DNA of 64,000 nt from assembly GCA_030490835.1 (NCBI GenBank), contig CM059972.1:93481137-93545136 (forward strand), in the 5' to 3' direction. Positions 1 through 10,230 of this stretch are shown piece by piece; the first letter of the stretch is position 1, and each line of letters opens with the position of its first letter. Both the position numbers and the translations under genes were made by a program. This stretch comes from Annona cherimola. Taxonomy: Eukaryota; Streptophyta; Magnoliopsida; Magnoliales; Annonaceae. Below the pieces are notes generated by a model. The model saw nothing but the letters and a program-made list of their open reading frames with translations. It searched no databases and was not told the DNA's origin.

Positions 1-155
1 AGAGTATATAGTCAAAATAAATGAGTTAATTGTGTGTGTAGTTGTATAAAAATGATTGAAAAACAAGATAATCATATAGGAATATGTAAAGAAATAATTA
101 AAAAATATAAAAGTTTTAAATTAACATTTTTCATTATTTGCCTAACACACTCTCA
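1..155. mobile_element. Tourist-like MITE, right part, cut by the window edge
   Basis: Shares GTAGTTGT(A/G)TA, AAATGATTGAAAA and the end (C/A)TAACACACTCTC with the complete copies listed below. The left part lies outside the window. Confidence 0.65.
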
Positions 156-183
156 AAATTCAACTTTCAAATAAAAAAAATTT

Positions 184-610
184 AGGGTATGTTTGGCAAT
201 GTTAAAAAATGTGAAGCTAAAATTTTTCACTTTCCATAACTACCATATTTTTTAAATTATTTCTTCACATTTTTCTATACAACTACCCTATTTTTAATCA
301 TTTCTATTTATTTTAATTTTATTCTCTTTACTCTTCATCATTACTCATATCATATTACATCATTTTTTTCAATCTAACAACTTTTATATAAAAAAATTTT
401 AAGTACTCTATTTTTTAATTGTTTCTTCACATTTTTCTATGCAAGTACCCCATTTTTCAATCATTTCTACGCAACTAACGTATTTATTTTAATTTTATTC
501 TCTTTACTCTTCATCATTACTCCTATCATATTACATTATTTTTTTCAATTTAACAACTTTTATATAAAAAAGTTTTCACCCAAAAGTTTTATCACCTACC
601 AAACACACCT
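184..610. mobile_element. Tourist-like MITE with internal duplication
   Basis: Reverse-orientation copy from GGGTATGTTTGGC to CCAAACACACC. Longer than the usual 290 bp because an internal stretch of about 175 bp (CACATTTTTCTAT through AACTTTTATATAAAAAA) is present twice, at about 263-396 and 428-570. Confidence 0.7.
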
Positions 611-639
611 TTTAAAAAAGCTAAGTAGCGCCCTCTAGG

Positions 640-1390
640 GTCCGCTTCTTACACATAATCCTATTAAATTTTAAGATTTTGATGTTTGATGAAAATTTTA
701 AACCATTCATTGCATTTAAGAGCTTGTTTGGTAAAGTTTGTGAGATTTTGAAATAGGGTGAAGAATGAAAAATAAAATATTTTGATAAATGTATGATTGA
801 TATAAAAAGATAAGAGTAATGTTGAAATAAATAAGTTTGATGGAGGTAATTGACAAGAAAACTGATTAAAATATAGAAGTAAAAGTTAAAAAAATATAAT
901 TATTGACAGGAAAATGGGTGCCTTGGGAAACACCGCCGACACTTACCAAATAAGCACTAACATTATTTATTTAGCTAGAAGACCAAATTTCATCTAAATC
1001 AAATATACGCATTGGCCAATTTGCTGAAAAATATATATAGTCATGTGTAAATTATAAAAAAATGCTTAAATCTATTTATACATTTATCCAAATGTAATAA
1101 TAACTTATAAAATTATTTATCCACATAGAAATAATATTTTAGATGGTTTAGATGTTGAAAATACAACTTTGAAATTGAATTAATACTAAACAATTTTTTG
1201 AAATAATATTAAATAAGTTTATTATGTTGATACATTTGTAGGTGGAGCCATGCACATTGACATTAGGCAAATGAAAAGATTTTCAAATTATTATAAATGA
1301 TATTAAATGCCATAGATGGACTAGATTTTTCATCAATCATTAAGATATTAAAAATGGAAGGAATTTCATAAAAAGATCCGGACACTTTCT
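640..1390. repeat. Dispersed inverted repeat (CTTCTATGTAACC family), interrupted
   Basis: Parts at 640-719 and 951-1390. The outer ends carry TTGATGTTTGATGAAAATTT and, inverted, TTTTCATCAATCATTAAGAT. It shares ACTAGAAGACCAAATTTCATC-type interior with other copies. Confidence 0.5.
720..950. mobile_element. Degenerate MITE-like insert
   Basis: Starts AGCTTGTTTGGTAAAG and ends near CCTTGGGAAACACCGCC. It interrupts a longer repeat whose two parts lie at 640-719 and about 951-1390. Only loosely similar to the Tourist-like copies. Confidence 0.35.
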
Positions 1391-1839
1391 TATGTAACCA
1401 AAATTCATTTCAATCTTTTTATTTGGTGGGTAATAACTAAATATGAAAAATATTTATGAGGCGTTCCAATTGAATTCAAGAGGCTTGAATAAAATTTTAA
1501 TTTTGTTTGATTTTCTATTCTTAAGATAATTTTTAATACAATTTTTTATGTTTCTGATACAATTTTTTTACATTTGAATACATATAATTATATTTTGATC
1601 CTATTTCTTCATCTTGTAGAAGCCTTTGAATCTTTAGAATCATACTTTATAAGCATTTATTCATATAAAAATGACGTTTTAAATAATTTAGATGTTGACT
1701 ATACAATTTTAAAATTCATATTTAAATTAAATAATTTTTTATTGGGTATTTTACAATCATCTCAATATGTATTTTCCTGCTAAGCTTTGAGATATTCTTA
1801 CAAAGTTCTTACAATATACTAATATACAACTAACAATAT

Positions 1840-2040
1840 TTTTATTTTTTATCTACATGGTGGATACTCCTGTACCCTTGGGGAGACCAATGCCACTCAC
1901 TCACTTCACTGCAACAGGACACGCAGCACATACTTCACGCCATCCCCCATCAGCACATGCCGCAGCTGACATTTTTGTTGCTGCCAGCAAGCTTCGAACC
2001 TCGGCGCTCAGAAATAGGAGCAGTCCAAGTTGCCAGTAAA
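1840..2040 (-). mobile_element. Candidate tRNA-derived SINE
   Basis: On the minus strand TGGCAACTTGGA (A-box-like) is followed about 33 bases later by GGTTCGAAGC (B-box-like), then a GC-rich body and an A-rich tail (AGATAAAAAATAAAAATATT). This order fits a plant SINE. No clear target duplication. Confidence 0.4.
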
Positions 2041-2454
2041 TTAAATAATGTTAATCTTACATACGCATCTCTGATTAGATGAAACTTGTCTTAGGTTTAA
2101 ATAATGATTATGAATGGATTAGAAGGGTGTAGGCTTAAAAAGGAGATAAGTTGATAACATACAGAGATCTTCTATGGTACATTGAAGAATGTCTCCCTCG
2201 GCGTATACGAGCAAAATAGATCTTATTCCCTTATTAGAGAAGAAAGGGGAAATTTTATGAAAGGCTCGTTTCTTAAACGATGGCTCATAAATTGCACGAT
2301 TTATGAGCGCCAACCATATGAGAATGCAACACAAGCACAAAAGGTTAATCTACGACTGGTAAAAAATAAGCGCATTTTCAACCTCTCATAGGATCCATTT
2401 GCTTGTATTTATTTTACTTTTTATTTTTTTGAAATTGTAAATATATATACATAT

Positions 2455-2700
2455 TAGCAATGATTTTATTAGCCTGAGTTAAGCAAATGTCTCGCTTAGC
2501 CTATCCTAAAAAACTCATTTAAAAATAATGTTTAAAAATCTCTTAAAAATATATACACATATCCAAAAATGGTAAAACTTGGTTTATAAGTTAAATATAC
2601 TAAGACAAATAAGTGTGTGGAGAAAAAGCAAAAAAATATTTTTAAATGAATCTTTTAAGGTGGGCTAAGCGGGGCATTTGCTTAACCCAGGATAATAGAC
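2455..2700. mobile_element. Fold-back element, deleted copy
   Basis: TTAGCCTGAGTTAAGCAAAT on the left and the complement-like GGGGCATTTGCTTAACCC on the right, as in 14738-15118. Most of the left AT-rich arm is missing. Confidence 0.6.
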
Positions 2701-2718
2701 TCGTTCCTTTCTCTCTAT

Positions 2719-3180
2719 ATAGGTCCCGCTTTTGTGAAACCCATTTTCTATGTAACTCGTTCCATTTTTAAAATTTTAATGATTAACAGAAAATCTACTT
2801 CATTTATTATATTTAACATCACTTCTAGCATCAGTCTGATGGCTCCATCGAAAAAAACAACATAATGAAATAATTTAATATTAAATATTAATTTTAAAGT
2901 TGTATTTTCAACATCTAAACCGTTTAAAATATCATTTTTATAGAGGTAAATTATCCTATAAAGTATTATTATAATCTAATACATGCATAAATAGATCTAA
3001 GCATTTTTCATAATTTAAACATAAGTAACATTATTTTTTAACAAATGTGGCTCGTAAACATACTTGATTAAGATGAAACTTAGTCTCTTAGGTAAACAAA
3101 TAGTGTTAAATATAATAAATGGATTGTATTTTACATCGAATATTAAAATTTTAAATTTTGGAGGGGTTACGTAGATGCGG
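2719..3180. repeat. Dispersed inverted repeat (CTTCTATGTAACC family)
   Basis: GGTCCCGCTTTTGTGAAACC ... CTATGTAACTCGTTCC at the left; complement-like GGAGGGGTTACGTAGATGCGG at the right. The interior contains CAACATCTAAACC, as in the copies at 16131 and 19920. Confidence 0.6.
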
Positions 3181-3847
3181 TACTATTTTTGGATATGTTA
3201 ATATTTTTTGAATTTTAAACACAAATGTATTATGACGTGTTTGGAATTCAATCAAATATAAATATATTTATATAAAAAATAGTAAATTTTGATTTATAGA
3301 TAATATACATTTAAATTCACAATTTCAGATTAGAAAATGCAAACAAATGTGTGAAATGATCGACTGGTCGTAAATGAACACCACCCTATAAATATGTGCA
3401 TACTATTCCAAAGAATCCTTCTATTTAATCATTCGTGGATTAATTTTAAGATCCACACTATTCTTTTTTGTTCAAAAACTTTTACTTACCCAGGCATTTT
3501 GTTCACATTCACGAGAATTGTATTGCATTGTCGAACTTTTTTAAAACATAAAAAATGGGTATGATCTTATAATCCACTAGGATTCCTTGGAATTTTTTAT
3601 TGTAGATGCCTTACAAGTGAATGCAGGTAAATTCAATCATAAAATAAACCTAAAAAGAATTGTACAATGCAGATCATGCACAAAGGGCAAATGATTTCAA
3701 AAATTAAGCATTCAACTAGTAGATAATGTGTGCAAATGAAGAAGATCCATTATAAAAGAGAGCAATAGCCCATGTAAAGTGAAGGAACGGTTACCCAAGT
3801 TCAGATAAATTTCTCAAATAAAAGAGCACAGGCTGCTTGAATCATGA
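3181..3847. other. Intergenic, nothing recognised
   Basis: AT-rich, without an ORF, tRNA or repeat copy that I can support. Confidence 0.5.
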
Positions 3848-4168
3848 ATGAATGATCTAACACTTCTACAAGACTATACCAGGCTGACAAGAGCAGTTGG
3901 CAAATTTAATATTAGGTTTTCCAAAACCCCAAGGAAATTACAAATGAAGGCACTTCAGTTGCAACATCAGCAAAAACCAGACCCTCTCCAAGCACAAAAG
4001 TTAGAAGGAGTTGAAATGAAGAAGCAACCCAAACAACAGTACCCTGGTGTCATTCCAAAGTTTGAGAGAGGAGCGAGGGAGAAAGGTGGGCCTGGGCATG
4101 ATATTACCAACAGGTGGAGGTCATACCTCCTTGCTATTTTCCAGTGGGTGAAAACCAAATTCATATAA
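3848..4168 (+). CDS. Unrecognised short ORF
   Basis: 106 codons from ATG, less AT-rich than its surroundings, encoding a basic, Gln/Lys-rich peptide with a tryptophan-containing end (RWRSYLLAIFQWVKTKF). I do not recognise a family. It might be an exon fragment, a decayed element or chance; codon evidence is weak and no neighbouring exon was found. Confidence 0.2.
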   Translation: MNDLTLLQDYTRLTRAVGKFNIRFSKTPRKLQMKALQLQHQQKPDPLQAQKLEGVEMKKQPKQQYPGVIPKFERGAREKGGPGHDITNRWRSYLLAIFQWVKTKFI

Positions 4169-4220
4169 TCCCTTTTTTACATTTTTTCTTGCCACATCCA
4201 TGTATGAGATTCGTCATTTA

Positions 4221-4518
4221 ATCTAGTGCACCGGGTACACCTAGCTTAAGTGCACTCGAATGAATAATATTTTTTAATTATTTTTTAGTTTTTTTAAAAT
4301 TCATATGTAAGCTCAAACATAAATGTCTATAGTTTTATATATTTTTAAATATTTTAGTTCAAATTCTAAAAATAAAAAAATAAGCTATTTCTCATGTGCC
4401 AGCAAAGTAAAATTTATTTTTATGGGATATTCATGGCTGGGCCCATGTATGAATTTCAAAAAAATCAAAAAATAATTTTTTTCTAAAAAAAGTTTATTTA
4501 CATACGTGCACTAGATCC
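4221..4518. mobile_element. Fold-back element with GTGCACTAGAT ends
   Basis: Left ATCTAGTGCAC and right GTGCACTAGAT are perfect complements. Degenerate AT-rich arms follow on each side. Confidence 0.5.
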
Positions 4519-5260
4519 AAGCTTGTGAGATTCCTCTACGATATGCTCAAGGATTAGCGATCGGATAATTTGTGAAAATCACAATCAATTAAGAACGTTA
4601 GTATTGCAGTCAATCCCAACACATAGTATTGCACTATAAAATGGCACAACTTCATCTCTTTTGAGCTTCTATAAACGGTTGTATTTTAATTCATTCTTAG
4701 GACTCACTGATAAAAAGATACAACGTCGTCATAACCACCATATTAATTAGCGGCAACTCCGATGCAATTTTATTTATTGTTCACGTTTATCAACTAGCTG
4801 ATGGTTTATTCTTAATAAAAAAAAAAATGTGTGGGCGTAAGACGTAAGATTGTTCATCAAATGCATCATGAAGTAATTCATGAGCATCACATTGACATTC
4901 ACTCCTTTCATGACGTTGGTTTACATCACAATATCATACATCATCCAGTCCATCTATATACGGTCCTGAATTAAAAAATTCGAAATCAACCATCGTTTAC
5001 AGATCTCGAATGTCGCAACTTTCTTCTTTAATTTGTATTGTCATCATTAGCACATCCCAAAATTTAAGCCCTCTGTTTGCCCATCGTAGTGCGATTCTAC
5101 ACTGCTACATTGATGAAGGAAAATTAGCGAAAGAATTATAATTTTGTAGCGTTATACCATTGAAGTCTATAGGTGCAAGTTCAAAGATATGCATGGCTAA
5201 CAGGTTCACAAGTTCAAACATTGCTGGCTTTGATAATAATGTGAATTACACTCCACTCAT
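4519..5260. other. Intergenic, nothing recognised
   Basis: AT-rich sequence without supported features up to the Pack-MULE-like element. Confidence 0.5.
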
Positions 5261-5269
5261 TGAATTTAC

Positions 5270-5689
5270 GGATCATGATCTTGTGCTCACGAGAGCATGG
5301 AGGCTACATGCTCTCGGCGCCCAGCTGCCGTTGGGAGGAGGGAGACGATCCATGTGGGAAGTGCATCCGGCCGTGGAAGGGAGACTACTCGGCATGGAGA
5401 AACGGGGATTAGAGGAGGAGAGAGGGGTATGAAGAGGGAGGCAGGAGATTTGGGCGCTGGTGGGCTGATCGTGAAAGGGGAGATTCGAATTCAGGTGACC
5501 CTTTTGCAAAAAAGGGAAGCTGCTGACACCTTTGGTCAGAGGGATCTGCGTGCAAATTCTCCTGTCCGATACCCTCTCGACTCTGACGCCCGCATCCAAC
5601 GGCTATGAACGCTTCCGCCACATCCAACGACAGCTGGGCGCCGAGAGCATGTAGTCTCCATGCTCTCGTGAGCAGGAGATCGCGATCCT
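5270..5689. mobile_element. Pack-MULE-like element with GC-rich cargo
   Basis: Inverted ends of about 60 bp (GCTCACGAGAGCATGGAG and CATGCTCTCGGCGCCCAG at the left, their complements at the right). They are flanked by TGAATTTAC (5261-5269) and TTAATTTAC (5690-5698), a 9-bp duplication with one mismatch. Between them, 5330-5625 is far richer in G and C than the surroundings and has open frames on both strands that I cannot assign. The ends resemble those of the fold-back elements at 57154, 59249 and 60548. Confidence 0.65.
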
Positions 5690-5736
5690 TTAATTTACAT
5701 TCATTTCTTGGGTTAAGAAACACAAGTTCTGTCTAA

Positions 5737-6027
5737 GAGTGTGTTTGGTAAATTGTAAAACTTTTGATAAAAAGTTTTTTACGTAAAAGTTTTCAAATTA
5801 GTAGAAAATGATGTGATATTGTAGGGGTAATGATGAGGAGTAAATAGAATAAATTTAAAATAAATAAGTTAGTTGTATTGGTAGTTGTGTAAAAATGATT
5901 GAAAAGTAAGGTTGTTGTATATAAATATGTGTAAAAAATAATTTAAAAAAGAGTAGTTATGGAGAGTGAAAAGTTTTAGATTGAAAAGTTTTAACTTGAC
6001 AACTTTTGCAAATTGACAAACACACCC
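5737..6027. mobile_element. Tourist-like MITE
   Basis: 291 bp, GAGTGTGTTTGGT ... CAAACACACCC, flanked by TAA (5734-5736 and 6028-6030). The 3-bp TWA duplication and the short inverted ends point to the PIF/Harbinger superfamily. Confidence 0.85.
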
Positions 6028-6305
6028 TAAATCAAAAAGTGCATAACTCCTAATTACAATCATTTCTTTAGCTAAGAAACAGAATTTTATCTAAATCGAA
6101 GATGTACATAACTTCTACTTTAAAAAGTATAATATTAATTTAGTAAAATTATTTTAGTAATATATCAATGCTAGAGTTGTTAATTCAATATCTTACTGTT
6201 TGGATGAATTATTTTATAAATTATTATGATATTTTAACATATATGTGAGTGTGTCTAACTGTCTAACACCTAAGTGTTCTTCATACTTAGATATAATTAT
6301 ATCGA

Positions 6306-6835
6306 GCACGCTTCTATGTAATCGGGTTACATAGAAGTAACTTCGTATAACCCACTCCGTTTTTGAGATTTTGATATTTGATGAAAAATCTAATTTATTC
6401 ATTGTATTTAATATCATTCGTTTAGCTAGAAGACCAAGTTTCATCCAAATCTAATATGTTCATAGGCTACATTTGCTCAAAAATAGGTACATTCATGTGC
6501 AAATTAGGAAAAATATTTAAATCTATTCACATATGTCTTAGAATGTAGCAATACTTTATAGGATCATTTATCCACATATTATTAATATTTTAGATAGTTT
6601 AGATGTTAAAAAACTACTTTAAAATTGATATTTTAACATTGACCAATTTTATTACTTTGATTTCACACTTTTATAGATGGAACCCATATACAGTTAAAAA
6701 AAATAAAAAAGTTTTCAGGATACTAGAAATGATGCTAAATACAATGGATGAAATAAATTTTGCATCAACATCAAGATTTTAAAATTTGAAAGGGTTACAT
6801 AAGGAAGGTGTTTCATAGAAGCGCTTCCGCAATAT
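6306..6835. repeat. Dispersed inverted repeat (CTTCTATGTAACC family)
   Basis: TTGATATTTGATGAAAAATC near the left and its inverted counterpart GCATCAACATCAAGATTTTA near the right. Interior AGAAGACCAAGTTTCATCC. The left end holds a perfect 11-bp palindromic arm pair (6311-6337). Confidence 0.6.
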
Positions 6836-6939
6836 CTTTTAAGCAGGTATGACCCCACCCAAAACTTCGATTTAAGTGACTTTTGATACTATGATAAAAA
6901 AAAATTAATAATAGTAACGGTTAAAATTTACTGTCATCA

Positions 6940-7310
6940 TTAGAGCTTGATTATACATATCATGATGTATTTTAAGCTAAAATATAATATTCATTTATTT
7001 TTACAATTAGTTATATTTTTTATTTTTCTCCATAAACATGTTTTCCTAAGTGTATTCACTCTATATATCAAATTTTGTTATTTTACAATACTTTTACATA
7101 TTTATTTTTAAATTTTAAAAATCGACTTTTCTAAAAGATGAAGAATGACTTAAATGCCCTTGAAATTGATTTTTAAAATAAAAACAAATATGTAAAAACA
7201 TTATAAAATGAAAAAATTTAGATTGAATATATTTAGGAAAACATGTTTATGAAGAAAATATCAAATAAAAAAAAATAAAGGAATGTACACGGTGTATATA
7301 ATCATGCTTA
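6940..7310. mobile_element. Fold-back element
   Basis: AT-rich arms with CATAAACATGTTTTCCTAAG on the left and AGGAAAACATGTTTATGAAG on the right, meeting near 7135-7165. Outer ends GCTTGATTATACA / TGTATATAATCATGC. Confidence 0.6.
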
Positions 7311-7382
7311 TTCATCATCATAGTGGGCACTTTAAGAATTTCTGGGTTCCTTTGAAATAAAATCGAACCCTTAAATAAGAGG

Positions 7383-8130
7383 TATGCTACAACAATGTCC
7401 ATGGTACTGGAATATTTATTTCACCATTTTGGCAGATTTTGGTTAAATCAAAATTTAATTTTCTCATTGCATTTAAAATTATTTATTTAACTATGAAATC
7501 AAATATTATGAAAATCGAATATGTGTATGACCACATTTAATAAAGATGTAAAATCAATAAAACAAATTTATTTAATTATGCATTGATTTTAAATCTGTTA
7601 ATCCATCAAAAACTATCAAAAAATCATCCGTACATAACGGAATGATTATACAAAATATTAAAACATTTTAATGTATATATAAATAGACTAAGGGTGTGTT
7701 TGGTAATGAATAAAACTTTTGATGAAAAGTTTTTGAGAATAAAAGTTGTCAAATGATGTGATATAATAGGGGTAATGATTAGTACTAAAGAGGATAAAGT
7801 TAAACTAGATAGATTAGTTGTGTGGATTGTTGTGTAGAAATGAATGAAAAGTAGGGTAGTTGTATAGGAAAATGTGAAAAAATGATTAAAAAATATGATA
7901 GTTGTGGAGAATGAAAAGTTTTAAATTGAAAAGTTTTAACTTGACCTTTTTTGTCAATTGCCAAACATACCCTAAGTGTCTTTCATCTTGTTGTATAAGA
8001 TTCATATTTAAATTCATGAAAATTCTACTTTGATTATTATAATTAGGTAATTAAATTTCATCCAAATCAAATATTTTCATGGCAGCATATAATAATCGTG
8101 TGGATGAAATTCTTCCAACTTTTAAAATAT
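7383..8130. repeat. Decayed dispersed repeat interrupted by a MITE
   Basis: Shares AATTTAATTTTCTCATTGCA, TTTATTTAACTA and AATCGAATATGTGTATGACC with the CTTCTATGTAACC family. Split by the MITE at 7692-7972; degenerate. Confidence 0.35.
7692..7972. mobile_element. Tourist-like MITE
   Basis: 281 bp, GGGTGTGTTTGGT ... CCAAACATACCC, flanked by TAA (7689-7691 and 7973-7975). Confidence 0.87.
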
Positions 8131-8358
8131 ACAAACGTAAATTTATTCCACTTTTTGCATTCGATATTATTCTTTAATTAGAAAAAAATTTCATCCCACA
8201 TTCGATATTATTCTTTAATTAGAAACTTGTTTCATCCTAATCAAAAATGTGCATGAACATATTATTCTTTTGTTCAGAAACTAAGTTTTACTCCAATCAA
8301 AGATGTGCATGACCCTGTCTAATAAAATTGTAAAATCAAAGTAATAAAATGATTTAAT

Positions 8359-8829
8359 TTAGGAATTTTTACCAATATGTCTACAAAGTTTGACCAATAT
8401 TACATCTGTGTTTCTATATTTGCCAAAATTGCAAATATACTTACAAAGTTTGCATAAATTTACAAGCATATCCCTTCCATTATAACACTGTTAGATTTTT
8501 TATAAAATGAAAATAATGTCCTTTAAGTCAAGTATTGCAGTTTCCATTTTTGAAAATATTGTAAGCATATTTTTAAAATAAGCTAAACTAATAATATACG
8601 TAAAAATATATAAAATAATAAAATAGTAAATATGTCTACAATAGATGAAAACATTGCAAGTGTATTACTTAGTTTAAAGGGCATTTTTGTTATTTTACAA
8701 AAAAAATTTAACGGCATCCACACAATTGCAAATTTATGCAAACTTTGTAGACATATTTACAATTTGGTAAAGTTAGGAACACGTATGCAATATTAGTCAA
8801 ATATTGTAATCATATTTGCAAAAATCCCT
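8359..8829. mobile_element. Long inverted repeat (fold-back element)
   Basis: About 100-bp arms: ACCAATATGTCTACAAAGTT and AAATTTACAAGCAT on the left; TATGCAAACTTTGTAGACAT and ATTTGCAAAAATCCC on the right. A distinct family from the other fold-backs; a half copy appears at about 31225-31400. No coding. Confidence 0.65.
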
Positions 8830-9959
8830 TTCATTTATATATGAATTTCGAAGTTAGTAATTCAACATTTAAAACATTCTTCTTCCGCAAACGAATGGTT
8901 TATGTATGATTATATATTATTAAGCAAGTACGGCCCCACCCAAAATTCGGATTGAAATTAATTTCAGCGCACTGATAAACCAACTGATGTTACGTAGCGT
9001 AACAGGTGGGATTTCATTTTCTTCAGGGTACACGAATTCAAATTCACGGAACCAATTCCATGTGACTGGGTCGCAATCACGTTTGTTAATTCGTCATACG
9101 CAAGCACATGCAAGTGTAAGAATACGTACATTAAACTTCGTATACTTGCAGAATTCGAGAACTGAAATATAGAACTGAACGCAAATTCATTCATTCTCAC
9201 AATCTAGCCAATTTTCCACGCAATTTTACTTCATAAAACTAAGAACTTTCCACGCAAATTTCCGATGTTTATTTTTTTCACGCATCCAACCATGGACGGT
9301 CGAAACGCCCCGCCCTCTGTTCCCTCTCATAGCATCTATCTACTTACTGGAAGAATAACAATAACAATTCTAATAACTCTCTCATGACGCCGGCCTCTGC
9401 GATCTTGTCAGCCCGGGCAAACATGATCTTACGTTAGCGTGGGCAAATTTATATAGATCTTGCGTTGGCAAGGGCTAATTTATATTTTTCATTTGAATTT
9501 TCATGAAAAATATTTTTCCGAATGTGTTTAATTCATGTACCAAATTTACCATTTTTGTGAGTACATATTTTTTATTTTCAAAAAGCAACATTTTTTTTTT
9601 GGCAGGAAAGAATGGTTTGCATCCCCAAGATCAATCAGAAAATATTTTTGCACATCCAAAAGTCATAAACTATAGCATATGAATTAAATACACACCGAAA
9701 CATATTTTTATGGGGGAATAAACAACTAGCCCGATCTAATATATCATTCACGCTTGGATCGAATGTAGAAAGAGATTTTTTAGAAAAAAAAAAAAAAGTG
9801 CTAGTGTTAGGACCAAGTAGAAAAATAAGTTATTTTTCCAAAAATGAGAAAAGTGGTTTTTGAAAATGAAAATTTCCATCACATTTTTATCCCATCCTAA
9901 TCGTCAACAGGCCTTAAATGTTAGCCAGCCTAACAAGATCATAACCCTCAAAAAGTACC
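8830..9959. other. Intergenic, mostly nothing recognised
   Basis: 8920-8960 repeats a motif seen at 6839-6878 (AAGCA(G/A)GTA(T/C)G(A/G)CCCCACCCAAAA), so a short segment is duplicated. A small palindrome TGTTACG/CGTAACA lies near 8988. No genes. Confidence 0.5.
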
Positions 9960-10230
9960 AGCTATCTATTCATGTGAGGTCAAACAAAGGGCTACTAAAA
10001 ATCATTTTAGAACCACATTTGATTCCTCTTTGAGGGTAAAAAATAGCAATGGTGAGGATAATAAAATCAATCATCGAAATGCACAAGGAACAAAGAGACT
10101 GAGCGAAGGTCAAAAAGAATGATGTAACTGAAAGCTGTTTGATCTTAAAGCCATGAAACAAAAGATAACTCACTAAAAGAAACACACTAATCCACGACTT
10201 TTTATCCACATTACTTTTCACTCCAAGACT
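9960..10230 (-). other. Probable 3' UTR of the transporter gene
   Basis: Sequence directly after the TGA, T-rich on the transcribed strand. I see no canonical AATAAA, so the cleavage site is undefined and the lower limit is only a guess. Confidence 0.3.

Noticed and set aside
2119..2391. Overlapping frames of 73 and 69 codons on opposite strands
   Set aside because: Mutually antisense, no recognisable motif, around a hairpin.
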